This document shows, piece by piece, positions 1-9,477 of a DNA stretch of 64,000 nt. Within the stretch, counting starts at the first letter, position 1, and every line of letters begins with the position of its first letter. The DNA is taken from positions 1 through 64,000 of the forward strand of contig NZ_PSTT01000042.1 of NCBI RefSeq assembly GCF_002931235.1, written 5' to 3'. Origin of the DNA: Subtercola sp. Z020 (GTDB lineage Bacteria > Actinomycetota > Actinomycetes > Actinomycetales > Microbacteriaceae). A model generated the notes under the pieces. The model worked only from the letters and a program-made list of their open reading frames with translations, was not told the origin of the DNA and made no database searches. A program made the translations under genes and the position numbers.

Positions 1-69
1 CGCCCCGCACCCAGCACCTGCGCGGGCGCCGTGTTCGCCACCTGCGCCCCGCACCCTGCACCTGCGCGG
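1..69. repeat. Two-copy 25-bp direct repeat at the window edge
   Basis: Positions 1-25 and 45-69 are the same 25-base G/C-rich sequence with one mismatch (A versus T at base 13), a period of 44. A shorter piece (cacctgcgc) recurs between them. The array may continue to the left outside the window. No coding sequence is supported in 1-215, which is the 3' side of the exonuclease gene. Confidence 0.7.
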
Positions 70-215
70 CGAGAGGTACTGCACTCGTCGAAGGGAAGGA
101 GCATCGCCGGCGTTCCGCGGCGTGTAAGGGTACGTTCGCTGAGCTCACGCGGGCGCAACCGGCAACCGGGGCCCGCGTTGCCGGGGGAAGCCCCCCGAGC
201 AGACAAGGGGCGGGG

Positions 216-1112
216 TCAGCCGAGGGGCCAGGCGGTGCGGGCGATGAAGTCGGGGTCTTTGGTGCGGCGCATGTAGTCCTGGAAGGAGGTGGCCTGGTCG
301 GCGAACCAGGCGGCCTGGGAGTGGTGGAGCTGGTGCTGGGACATGTCGAGCTCCGCAGCGTAGCGCGCGGCGAGGGACTGGGCGACGCGGCCGGCAGCGA
401 TGGCGTCGGCGCCCGCGTCGTGGGCGTCGAGGAGTTCGACCTCGTAGAAGGTGGCGGTGGCCTCCAGGGTGCGCTTTCCCCGGCGGTACCGGTCGAGGGC
501 CTTGTCGATGACGAGGGGGTCGACGACCGGGATCGGCTCCCGAAGGGGAGTGATGCCGTGGCGGCGGGCCTCGCGGTCGAGCAGGGTGAGGTCGTAGGGG
601 GCGTTGTAGATCACGATCGACAGGCCCTGGTCGAGGGCGTCGGTGAGGGCATCCACGATCTCGGCGACGACGTCTGTTGCGGCGCGGCCCTCGGCGACGG
701 CGCGCTCAGTGCTGACGCCGTGGATGGCTGCGGCGCCGGCGGGGATGGGCACGCCGGGGTTCGCGATCCAGTCGTAGCGTGACTCGGTCGTGCCGGTGTG
801 GTCGATGATGCTGACGTTGGCGGTGACGACGCGGCTGGTCTCGACGTCGATTCCGGTGGTCTCGAGGTCGAACACCGCGAGGCGGTGCGCCCACGTGGGC
901 CAGTCGGGCAGGGGAGGCGCCAGGAGCGCGGTCGCCGAGCGGGAGGTGGCCGGCTCGTCGGCCCCCCGGGCATCCGGAACCGAACCGGCCGACCCGCCGT
1001 GAAGCAGCGGAACCCGGGGCCGATCGTTCAACACGTGCCGGCCGTGCGGCAGCACCTCGGACGGTTCGAGGTCGAACAGCGGCACGGAGACGGATTGCAC
1101 GGGGTTGGTCAC
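216..1112 (-). CDS. DnaQ-like 3'-5' exonuclease (DEDDh family)
   Basis: Predicted 3'-5' exonuclease related to the DNA polymerase III epsilon subunit. After about 75 variable residues the DEDDh fold begins: the FDLETTG motif carries D82 and E84, IYNAPYDLTLL supplies the Exo II aspartate, and HDAGADA supplies the Exo III histidine and aspartate. It lacks a polymerase-binding tail, so it is probably a stand-alone repair or RNA/DNA-processing exonuclease rather than the replicative proofreader. It lies 82 bp downstream of the trehalose synthase gene on the same strand, but the GTG start has its own TAGAGT box six bases upstream and no Shine-Dalgarno sequence, suggesting independent leaderless transcription. 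Physiological substrate unknown. Confidence 0.85.
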   Translation of the reverse strand: MTNPVQSVSVPLFDLEPSEVLPHGRHVLNDRPRVPLLHGGSAGSVPDARGADEPATSRSATALLAPPLPDWPTWAHRLAVFDLETTGIDVETSRVVTANVSIIDHTGTTESRYDWIANPGVPIPAGAAAIHGVSTERAVAEGRAATDVVAEIVDALTDALDQGLSIVIYNAPYDLTLLDREARRHGITPLREPIPVVDPLVIDKALDRYRRGKRTLEATATFYEVELLDAHDAGADAIAAGRVAQSLAARYAAELDMSQHQLHHSQAAWFADQATSFQDYMRRTKDPDFIARTAWPLG

Positions 1113-1118
1113 GGTGCG

Positions 1119-1124
1119 ACTCTA
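1119..1124 (-). promoter_or_regulatory. Leaderless -10 box of the exonuclease gene
   Basis: TAGAGT (minus strand) ends six bases before the GTG at 1112. No ribosome-binding sequence lies between, so transcription probably starts at or next to the start codon. No clear -35 element is visible. Confidence 0.45.
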
Positions 1125-1194
1125 GAACGATCCACTGACACTGGTGGGTCAGGCCGCCGCGAGCCGCAGAAGAGGGAGCGAAAGACGCCCACGC

Positions 1195-2913
<1,719 letters not shown>

Positions 2914-2964
2914 AGAAGACCTTCCCTGAAGCGATCTCGGGTGGAACGAAAGCGGGTGCTGCCC

Positions 2965-2970
2965 ACGCTA
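2965..2970 (-). promoter_or_regulatory. Candidate -10 box of treS
   Basis: TAGCGT on the minus strand lies in the divergent gap between treS and the alpha/beta hydrolase. It would give a 5' leader of roughly 45 bases containing the treS ribosome-binding site. The -35 region is not recognisable. Confidence 0.35.
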
Positions 2971-3020
2971 GTGCAGTTCGGCGTGGAGTTTCGAAGCAAC
3001 GGGTCGTGGATGCCCGGGCC

Positions 3021-3026
3021 TAAGAT
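3021..3026 (+). promoter_or_regulatory. Leaderless -10 box of the alpha/beta hydrolase gene
   Basis: TAAGAT ends seven bases before the ATG at 3034, with no Shine-Dalgarno sequence between, consistent with a leaderless transcript. Confidence 0.45.
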
Positions 3027-3033
3027 TGGGGCG

Positions 3034-4026
3034 ATGATTCCGCCTTCTCCCTACGCCCGCCAGCTTGCCGACCTCCCCGTGACCCGGCAGAGCATCGAGG
3101 TGCTCGGCGGGACGACTGAGCTCTGGACGTACGGCCCCGCAGCGGCCACCGCAGACGGCTCCGCAGACGCCCCCGCAGCAACCACGACGATCCTCCTCGT
3201 GCACGGCTTTCGCGGCGACCACCACGGCCTCGAACCCGTTGCCGCTCAGCTGCCCGGCTACCGCACCGTGCTGCCCGACCTGCCCGGCTTCGGCATCTCC
3301 ACCCCGCTCGACGTCGACGGCGCGCTCGGGGTGCAGCACGACATCCACGGCTACTCGGCCTGGCTGCGGGAGCTGGTCGCCGAGCTGAGGCGCGACGCGG
3401 GCCCGTCCGAGCGCTTCGTCGTTCTCGGGCACTCCTTCGGGTCGATCATCGTCTCCGCCGCCCTCGCTGACGGCCTCGAGGTCGACGACGTGGTGCTGGT
3501 CAACCCGATCGCCGCCCCCGCCCTGAGCGGGCCCCGCGGCATCCTGACCCGTCTCGCCGTCTTCTACTACCGGGTGGGTGCCTGGCTGCCCGAGCGCCCC
3601 GGTTTTGCCTGGCTGCGTCTCGGAATCGTGACCCGATTCATCAGCATCACCATGACGAAGACGCGCGACAGGGCGCTCCGCCGGTGGATCCACGACCAGC
3701 ACGACCAGTTCTTCGGCGCGTTCTCGAACCGCCGCGTGGTTCTCGACGCCTTCGAGGCGTCGGTGAGCAACGACGTCTCGGAGTACGCCTCGCGCATCAC
3801 GCCGCCGACGCTGCTGATCGCCTCCGACAGCGACGACATCACGCCGGTCGCCGAGCAGCACACGCTGGTGGCGGCGATTCCGGATGCCCGGCTGGTCGTG
3901 CTCGAGGGCGTCGGTCATCTCGTGCACTACGAGATGCCGCGTGAGGCGGCCGCGGCGATCGAAACGTTCTTGGCCGAAGGGCGCGGCGAGAACAGCACGA
4001 GCAGTCTGGCCGAGGCCCGCCCGTGA
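3034..4026 (+). CDS. Alpha/beta-fold hydrolase
   Basis: A 330-residue alpha/beta hydrolase. The oxyanion-region motif LLVHGFRGDHHG is near residue 55, the nucleophile elbow GHSFGS carries S134, the acid is in SDSDDITP (D268 or a neighbour) and the catalytic histidine is H295 in GVGHLVHYE. Substrate cannot be read from sequence; esterase or C-C hydrolase roles are possible. The reading frame is open far upstream, but the ATG used here has a leaderless -10 box directly before it and begins the conserved region. The stop overlaps the start of the next glycosyltransferase by four bases (GTGA), so the two are probably cotranslated, although no functional link is obvious. Confidence 0.85.
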   Translation: MIPPSPYARQLADLPVTRQSIEVLGGTTELWTYGPAAATADGSADAPAATTTILLVHGFRGDHHGLEPVAAQLPGYRTVLPDLPGFGISTPLDVDGALGVQHDIHGYSAWLRELVAELRRDAGPSERFVVLGHSFGSIIVSAALADGLEVDDVVLVNPIAAPALSGPRGILTRLAVFYYRVGAWLPERPGFAWLRLGIVTRFISITMTKTRDRALRRWIHDQHDQFFGAFSNRRVVLDAFEASVSNDVSEYASRITPPTLLIASDSDDITPVAEQHTLVAAIPDARLVVLEGVGHLVHYEMPREAAAAIETFLAEGRGENSTSSLAEARP

Positions 4027-5123
4027 AGATCGTCTTCGACTGCCGCTACACCCGCATCGGCCGGCACGACGGCATCAGCCGCTACACCGCCGGCCTCGTC
4101 ACCGCCCTGGCCGAGCTGCATCCGGTCACCATGCTGATCAGTGACAGACGCCAGCTCGAGATGCTGCCCGACCTGCCGTTCGCCCTCGCAAGCGCCCCCA
4201 CCAGCCCCCGTGAGCTCTTCGTCGCGCGCCAGGTCAACAAGCTCGACCCCGACGTCGTCTTCACCCCGATGCAGACCATGGGCACCGCGGGCCGGCGGTA
4301 CCCGCTCGCCCTCACGGTGCACGACCTCATCTACTACTCCAACCCGACGCCGCCCCGCGAGTTCGCCTGGCCGCTCCGCCTGCTCTGGCGGCTCTACCAC
4401 ACGGCCTGGTGGCCGCAGCGGCTGCTGCTGAACCGCGCCGACGCGGTCGTCACCGTCTCGCACACCACGCAGGCCCTCGTCGAGAAGCACCACCTCACCA
4501 CGAAGCCGATCGTCGTGGTGAGCAACGCCGCCGATGTGCTCGCCGCGGAGGGCGTTCCGACCGCCGGCGACAGCGGCCCGGTCGCCCGCGCCGCAGCGAA
4601 GTCGCTCGTCTACATGGGCTCGTTCATGCCCTACAAGAACGTCGAGACGCTCGTCGAGGCGATGCCTCTGCTCCCCGAGTACACGCTCCACCTCATGAGC
4701 AAAGTACGCCCGGCAGACCGCGCGCGTCTCCAGGCTCTGGCTCCGGATGCCCGGCTCGTCTTTCACGACGGCGCCTCCGACGCCGAGTACCTCGAGGTGA
4801 TCGACAGCGCCACGGCACTGGTCACCGCCTCACTCGAGGAGGGTTTCGGCATCCCGCTCGTGGAGTCGATGAGCCGCTGCACGCCCGTCGTCGTGAGCGA
4901 CATCCCGGTCTTTCGCGAGATCGGGGGAGACGCGGCGCTCTACTTCGATGCGACCGACCCCCGCGCGCTGGCCGATGCGGTGGAGCAGCTCGAAGACCCG
5001 AAGGAGTGGTTCCGCCGGTCGCTCGCGTCAAAGGATCGGGCCGAGACCTTCAGCTGGGCGTCGTCGGCTACTGCGCTTCTGGCGTTACTTGAAGAGCTAG
5101 CTCAGAGACCGGCTCGCCGTTGA
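4023..5123 (+). CDS. GT4-family glycosyltransferase
   Basis: A 366-residue GT-B glycosyltransferase. The N-terminal acceptor domain includes GISRYTAGL and LTVHDLIYY; the C-terminal donor-binding domain has SLVYMGSFMPYKN and the retaining-enzyme E-x7-E motif at E273 and E281 in LEEGFGIPLVESM. It probably transfers a hexose or mannose from a nucleotide sugar to a cell-envelope glycan or glycolipid; donor and acceptor are unknown. The GTG start overlaps the hydrolase stop by four bases. Its 3' end overlaps the oppositely oriented phosphatase gene by 56 bp (5068-5123), so both C-termini are encoded in the same DNA. Confidence 0.88.
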   Translation: MKIVFDCRYTRIGRHDGISRYTAGLVTALAELHPVTMLISDRRQLEMLPDLPFALASAPTSPRELFVARQVNKLDPDVVFTPMQTMGTAGRRYPLALTVHDLIYYSNPTPPREFAWPLRLLWRLYHTAWWPQRLLLNRADAVVTVSHTTQALVEKHHLTTKPIVVVSNAADVLAAEGVPTAGDSGPVARAAAKSLVYMGSFMPYKNVETLVEAMPLLPEYTLHLMSKVRPADRARLQALAPDARLVFHDGASDAEYLEVIDSATALVTASLEEGFGIPLVESMSRCTPVVVSDIPVFREIGGDAALYFDATDPRALADAVEQLEDPKEWFRRSLASKDRAETFSWASSATALLALLEELAQRPARR

Positions 5124-5673
5124 ACTCGTCGAGGCGCAACTCGCCGTCGGTGTAGCTGAAGTAGTGCACCGATCCGTTCGGGATGCGCTCGTCGGGCAGC
5201 GGGCGGTCACCGCCGGTGGCGTAGCGCACGAGGGACGAGATCACGCCGCCGTGGCAGACGACGACCAGCGATTCACCCGGACGGCTCTCGGCGATGCGGA
5301 TGAGGGCCGCCCGAACCCGATCCTGAACCTCACGGTGCGTCTCGCGGCCCGGCACGACGATGTGCGAGGGGAACCGCTCGTGCAGCTCGCGGTAGTCCAT
5401 GCCTTCTGCGTCGCCGTAGCGGCGTTCGACGAGCTCGGCGTCGACGGTCGGCTGGGGCAGCCCGAGCGCCGCGGCGATGATCTCGGCTGTCTCGCGGGCC
5501 CGGGAGAGCGGGCTGGTCAGCACCTCGTCGAAGTGCTCGCCGACCAGCGTCGCAGCCGTCTCGCGCGCTTCGGCCCGCCCCGTGTCGTTCAGCGGGATGT
5601 CGGTGCTGCCCTGGATGCGCTTGGCCAGGTTCCAGTCGGTCTGGCCGTGGCGAACGAGCGCGAGTCGGGTCAT
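5068..5673 (-). CDS. Histidine phosphatase family protein (phosphoglycerate mutase-like)
   Basis: A 201-residue member of the histidine phosphatase superfamily. The phosphorylated-histidine motif RHGQTDWN (H9) opens the protein, followed by LTSPLSRARETAE and the second catalytic histidine in VVCHGGV. Length and motif pattern fit a small phosphatase of the CobC/GpmB type more than a glycolytic mutase; substrate unknown. The ATG start has no Shine-Dalgarno sequence but a TACCCT box six bases upstream. It converges on and overlaps the glycosyltransferase gene. The sirtuin gene lies just upstream on the same strand with only 4 bp between, so it may also be reached by read-through. Confidence 0.88.
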   Translation of the reverse strand: MTRLALVRHGQTDWNLAKRIQGSTDIPLNDTGRAEARETAATLVGEHFDEVLTSPLSRARETAEIIAAALGLPQPTVDAELVERRYGDAEGMDYRELHERFPSHIVVPGRETHREVQDRVRAALIRIAESRPGESLVVVCHGGVISSLVRYATGGDRPLPDERIPNGSVHYFSYTDGELRLDEFNGEPVSELALQVTPEAQ

Positions 5674-5677
5674 GCGT

Positions 5678-6538
5678 TCAGGGTATCAATCGTGCGGCCA
5701 GCGCCGTCAACGTCTCGGTGGTGCCGGCATCCAGCTTCACCGTCGCTCGCGAGTCGCCCTTCGTGTCGCCCCTGTTGATGATGACGATGGGCAACCGGCG
5801 ACGGCGGGCCTGCTCGAGAAGGCGGATGCCCGAGTTCACCACGAGCGACGAGCCGGCGATGATCAGGGCCTCGGATGCCCGCACCAGGTCGCTCGCCTCG
5901 CCGAAGCGCTCCTTGGGGATGAACTCGCCGAAGAACACGACGTCGGGCTTCAGGATGCCGCCGCAGACCGTGCACACCGGAACCACGAAGTCGGCCCAGT
6001 TCGTGACCTCGGCGTCGCCGTCGGGGTTCACCGTCACGGCGTCGGGCTTGGTGATCCAGGGGTTGGCGGCGTCGATCGTGGCGCCGATGCTGTCGCGGGC
6101 GAACATCTGGCCGCAGTTCAGGCAGCGCACCCTGTCCATCGAGCCGTGCAGGTCGACCACGCGGTTCGAGCCGGCCCGAACGTGCAGGCCGTCGACGTTC
6201 TGCGTGACGATGCCCGTGACGACGCCGGCCTGCTCCATCGTGGCGAGCACGGCGTGCCCGATGTTCGGGCGGGCGGCGTCGAAGAGCTTCCAGCCGAGGT
6301 GGCTGCCGGCCCAGTAGCGCTTGCGGAAGTCGGCGTTCGCGAGGAACTGGTCGAAGGTCATCGGGTTGCGCTTCGGCGCACCCTCGCCGCGGTAGTCGGG
6401 AATGCCGGAGTCGGTGCTGACGCCGGCGCCGGTCAGCACGACGACACGCTTGCCGGCCAGGGCGTCGACGGCGGCGTCGAGCGCATCGGAGGACTCGGGG
6501 ATGCCCGGCACACCCCGCTCGGATTCCGTCAGAGCCAC
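5678..6538 (-). CDS. Sir2-family NAD-dependent protein deacylase
   Basis: A 286-residue sirtuin that would remove acyl groups from lysines using NAD+. The NAD-binding motif GAGVSTDSGIPDYRG is near residue 37, TQNVDGLH carries the conserved Gln-Asn-Asp, and DLHGS has the catalytic histidine. Two CxxC pairs (RCLNCG and VCTVCG) form the zinc site. The protein is longer than CobB and resembles the class II/SIRT4-like bacterial sirtuins. The GTG start is the first in frame after the divergent gap; no good ribosome site is seen. Target proteins are unknown. Confidence 0.9.
   Translation of the reverse strand: MALTESERGVPGIPESSDALDAAVDALAGKRVVVLTGAGVSTDSGIPDYRGEGAPKRNPMTFDQFLANADFRKRYWAGSHLGWKLFDAARPNIGHAVLATMEQAGVVTGIVTQNVDGLHVRAGSNRVVDLHGSMDRVRCLNCGQMFARDSIGATIDAANPWITKPDAVTVNPDGDAEVTNWADFVVPVCTVCGGILKPDVVFFGEFIPKERFGEASDLVRASEALIIAGSSLVVNSGIRLLEQARRRRLPIVIINRGDTKGDSRATVKLDAGTTETLTALAARLIP
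5680..5685 (-). promoter_or_regulatory. Leaderless -10 box of the histidine phosphatase gene
   Basis: TACCCT on the minus strand ends six bases before the ATG at 5673. It lies inside the last codons of the upstream sirtuin gene, so it would give the phosphatase an internal promoter. Confidence 0.4.
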
Positions 6539-6641
6539 GACCGCACCACCTTCGCGCGGGCTGTTCGTTCACACCGCACCCCTTGAGTCTAAGAGTTCTT
6601 GTTTTCGTAAATGTTTCCGGCGACTGGCAGAGTGGTGTTCC

Positions 6642-7454
6642 GTGCCCCTCATCCCGATCGACGACCTCTCCGACCCCGGGCTCGCCGACTACCGCGACCT
6701 GACCGATGTCGCCCTGCGACGGGTGAGCGAGCCGGCGGGCGGGCTGTACATCGCCGAGTCGGCGAAGGTCATCGAGCGTGCGCTGGCCGCCGGGCATGTG
6801 CCGCGATCGGTGCTCTGCGAGCAGAAGTGGGCGGCGGGCATCCAGAGCCTCGTCGCACCGGATGTGCCCGTCTACGTCGGGTCGTCTGCCCTGCTCGAGA
6901 GCCTCACGGGGTTCAATCTGCATCGCGGGGCGCTGGCCTCGATGCAGCGACCGGCCCTGCCGTCGGTGGCGTCTCTGCTGCAGGATGCCCGGCGAGTCGT
7001 CATTCTCGAAGACATCGTCGACCACACCAACGTGGGCGCGATCTTCCGTTCGGTCGCGGGTCTCGGCGCCGATGCCGTGCTGGTGACGCCGCGCTCGGCC
7101 GACCCGCTCTACCGGCGCAGCGTGCGCGTGTCGATGGGAACGGTGCTGCAGGTTCCGTGGACGCGGCTACCGGAGTGGGATGTCGCGGCGGGGCAGCTGC
7201 ACGATGCGGGCTTCTCGATCGCGGCGCTGGCCCTCGCCGACGACGCCGTGACGCTCGATGCGTACGCGGCCTCGCCGCCTGCGCGGGTGGCGATCCTCGT
7301 CGGCACGGAGGGCGACGGGCTCTCACGGGCGGCGCTCTCGGCGGCGGACACGGTGGTGACGATCCCGATGCTGCACGGCGTGGACTCGCTGAACGTGGCG
7401 TCGGCGACCGCGGTCGCCCTCTGGGCGCTCCGCGTGCCCCCGTCCGCCGACTGA
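6642..7454 (+). CDS. TrmH/SpoU-family RNA 2'-O-methyltransferase
   Basis: A 270-residue SPOUT methyltransferase that would methylate a ribose 2'-OH in tRNA or rRNA using SAM. An N-terminal substrate-binding region (about 1-100, with GGLYIAESAKVIERAL) is followed by the trefoil-knot domain: DHTNVGAIFRS, then LVGTEGDGLS and MLHGVDSLNVASATAVALW, the three conserved SPOUT motifs. Target nucleotide cannot be assigned. The open frame extends far upstream; GTG at 6642 is chosen because the recognised region starts there, but no strong ribosome site confirms it. Converges with the GDSL hydrolase; the 97 bp gap is G/C-rich with no convincing terminator. Confidence 0.85.
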   Translation: MPLIPIDDLSDPGLADYRDLTDVALRRVSEPAGGLYIAESAKVIERALAAGHVPRSVLCEQKWAAGIQSLVAPDVPVYVGSSALLESLTGFNLHRGALASMQRPALPSVASLLQDARRVVILEDIVDHTNVGAIFRSVAGLGADAVLVTPRSADPLYRRSVRVSMGTVLQVPWTRLPEWDVAAGQLHDAGFSIAALALADDAVTLDAYAASPPARVAILVGTEGDGLSRAALSAADTVVTIPMLHGVDSLNVASATAVALWALRVPPSAD

Positions 7455-7551
7455 CCCGGGCCGGCTGGCGCGCGGCGGACTCCGCCCGCCGCCCGACCTC
7501 GCCACCGCACGGCAGGCGGCTCGCGCGGGCGGCGGCGGGGGGCGTGCGGGG

Positions 7552-8343
7552 TCAGTCGGCGCGGTGCGCCAGCACGGGGCCGGCGGCGGGGCGCTTCGGC
7601 GCCAGCCCATCGCCCGAGGACTGGTGCCGCACCCGGCGCAGCACCCACGGCACGAAGTACTCGCGCGCCCACACCAGGTCTTCGGCGCGCGCCTGCCGCC
7701 AGCGCACGGCGGGCAGCGGTTCGGGGGAGTTCGGCTGCAGGTCGTTCGGCACGTTCAGCGCCGCGAGCACCGTTCGCGCGATCTCGTGGTGCCCGTAGGC
7801 GTTCAGGTGCAGGCGGTCGGGCGCCCACATCCCGGCGTTCTGGATCGCGCCGAGCCCCCACTGGTCGGCCACCACGAGGTCATACTTAGCCGCGATCGCG
7901 CGGATGTTCTCGTTGTAGATGGCGACTTTGCCCCGGATGCTCCGGAACACCGGCGAGAACCCCACATCCGTGCCCGTGAAGACCACGATGGTCGCGCCGC
8001 TCTCGCTGAGCCGGGCCATACCGGCGTCGAGCTGGGCCGCGATGCGGTCGGGGTCGGTTCCGGGCCGGATGATGTCGTTGCCGCCGGCCGAGATCGTGAT
8101 CAGGTCGGGCTTCAGCTCCAGCGCCGGCTCCACCTGCTCCTCGAGGATCTGGCGGATGAGACGCCCACGAATAGCGAGGTTGGCATACGAGAAGTTGCCG
8201 TCGGCCTGGGCGCTCAGAACCTCCGCCACACGATCGGCCCAGCCACGGTGGCCGCCCTCGCTGCGCGGCTCGGGGTCGCCGATCCCTTCGGTGAAGGAGT
8301 CTCCGAGGGCGACGTAACGGCGCCAGGGGTGCGGTTCGGTCAT
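7552..8343 (-). CDS. SGNH/GDSL-family hydrolase
   Basis: A 263-residue SGNH hydrolase (esterase/lipase or acetyl-esterase type). Block I is GDSFTEGIGD with the catalytic serine, block III is GGNDII with the conserved asparagine, and block V is DRLHLNAYGH, giving the Asp and His. There is no signal peptide, so it is likely cytoplasmic. The start at 8343 is preferred over the longer open frame because AGGAG lies eight bases upstream and conserved sequence begins immediately after. Substrate unknown. Confidence 0.88.
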   Translation of the reverse strand: MTEPHPWRRYVALGDSFTEGIGDPEPRSEGGHRGWADRVAEVLSAQADGNFSYANLAIRGRLIRQILEEQVEPALELKPDLITISAGGNDIIRPGTDPDRIAAQLDAGMARLSESGATIVVFTGTDVGFSPVFRSIRGKVAIYNENIRAIAAKYDLVVADQWGLGAIQNAGMWAPDRLHLNAYGHHEIARTVLAALNVPNDLQPNSPEPLPAVRWRQARAEDLVWAREYFVPWVLRRVRHQSSGDGLAPKRPAAGPVLAHRAD

Positions 8344-8377
8344 GAGTAGTTCTCCTGCGACAAGTTTCCTGCCCTCC

Positions 8378-8383
8378 ACCCTA
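8378..8383 (-). promoter_or_regulatory. Candidate -10 box of the GDSL hydrolase gene
   Basis: TAGGGT on the minus strand, 34 bases before the ATG at 8343. It would give a leader of about 28 bases that includes the AGGAG site. Confidence 0.35.
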
Positions 8384-8413
8384 CGACTCGTGGGACGCCC
8401 GCGCCTCTGGTGG

Positions 8414-9379
8414 TCAGCGCGGGGCTGCGATGGCCGACACGGCGTCGCGCCAGAGATGCATGCCGAAGTAGCTCCGCCAGGGCGCGACGCGCTCCGCGAA
8501 ACGCACGAGCTCGCGGCGCTCGGAGGGCAGGCCGAGAGCGGCGGCCCCCGCTCGCAGCGCGAGGTCGCCGTCGAGCAGGATGTCGGGGGCTCCGAGCACG
8601 CGCATCGCCACGTATCCGGCCGTCCACGGCCCGATGCCCGGCATCGCTTCGAGGCTCGCCATCAGTTCGGGCACGCTCCGGTCGCGGCCCAGAACGAGCG
8701 ACCCGTCGGCGAGGGCGTCGGCCACGGCCAGGATCGTGCGCACCCGCGACGCCGGCCCCCGCACGACACCGACGCCGCCGGCGGAGAGCTGCGCGGCCGT
8801 CGGGAACAGCAGCGACAGGCCGGCGGGTGCGATGGCGGCCAGCCGGGCATCCAGCCGGTCGCCGAGCGCGGCTGCGAGCGTGCCCTGCACGGTGCGCGCC
8901 GCCTTCACAGAGACCTGCTGGCCGATGAGGGTGCGGAAGAGGGTCTCGTGCGGGTCGGTCGAGCCGGGCATCCGGATGCCCGGGGCCGCCGCCAGCGACG
9001 CCGCCAGTTCGGGCACCCTCCCGAGAGCCGCATCAATGGCGGGCGCGTCGGCGTCGAGGTCGTAGAGCCGGCCGATGGCGGCGGAAACGGCCGCGACCCC
9101 GCCTCCTGCCACGCCACCGTCTGCGGGCTCCGCGCCGGCGAACCACACGCGTCCGGTGACGCCGGCGGGCGAGGCACGCACCGCCACCACGGCCTGCGCC
9201 GCGCCGCCTGCGGAAGCCGCGGCCGCACCCGCAGCCGCACCCGGCACCGCCAGCGTGCGCCAGTACTCCCCGTCGACCACCGCCTCCACCCCCGCGACCG
9301 CGTGTGCCGCGAGGAAGCGCGTCACGCCCGCGTGGTCGAACGGCTGGCGCGCGGGCAGGGTGAAGGTGGCGGGGAGCAC
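8414..9379 (-). CDS. DNA-3-methyladenine glycosylase, AlkA-like
   Basis: Base-excision-repair glycosylase of the HhH-GPD superfamily, 321 residues. The N-terminal domain resembles AlkA_N and has a Gly/Ala-rich insertion around residues 48-65. The helix-hairpin-helix is MPGIGPWTAGYVAM, followed by LGAPDILLDGDLALR, whose second aspartate sits where the AlkA catalytic Asp lies. The upstream motif LFRTLIGQQVSVKAA is typical of the family. In many actinobacteria this domain is the C-terminal half of an Ada-AlkA fusion; here it stands alone. Lies 70 bp upstream of the GDSL hydrolase on the same strand. GTG start, ribosome site not evident. Confidence 0.87.
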   Translation of the reverse strand: MLPATFTLPARQPFDHAGVTRFLAAHAVAGVEAVVDGEYWRTLAVPGAAAGAAAASAGGAAQAVVAVRASPAGVTGRVWFAGAEPADGGVAGGGVAAVSAAIGRLYDLDADAPAIDAALGRVPELAASLAAAPGIRMPGSTDPHETLFRTLIGQQVSVKAARTVQGTLAAALGDRLDARLAAIAPAGLSLLFPTAAQLSAGGVGVVRGPASRVRTILAVADALADGSLVLGRDRSVPELMASLEAMPGIGPWTAGYVAMRVLGAPDILLDGDLALRAGAAALGLPSERRELVRFAERVAPWRSYFGMHLWRDAVSAIAAPR

Positions 9380-9463
9380 GTCCCATTCTCACCCCGCCCC
9401 GACCCCGGCAGCACCCCGCCAGAGCACCCGGCGGCCGGTTGGGCGAGCCGCGGCGCGAGCGGG

Positions 9464-9469
9464 TAGTGT
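9464..9469 (+). promoter_or_regulatory. Leaderless -10 box of the SF2 helicase gene
   Basis: TAGTGT ends eight bases before the GTG at 9478. The GGAAA immediately before the GTG is too close to act as a normal ribosome site. Confidence 0.35.
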
Positions 9470-9477
9470 GTCGGAAA

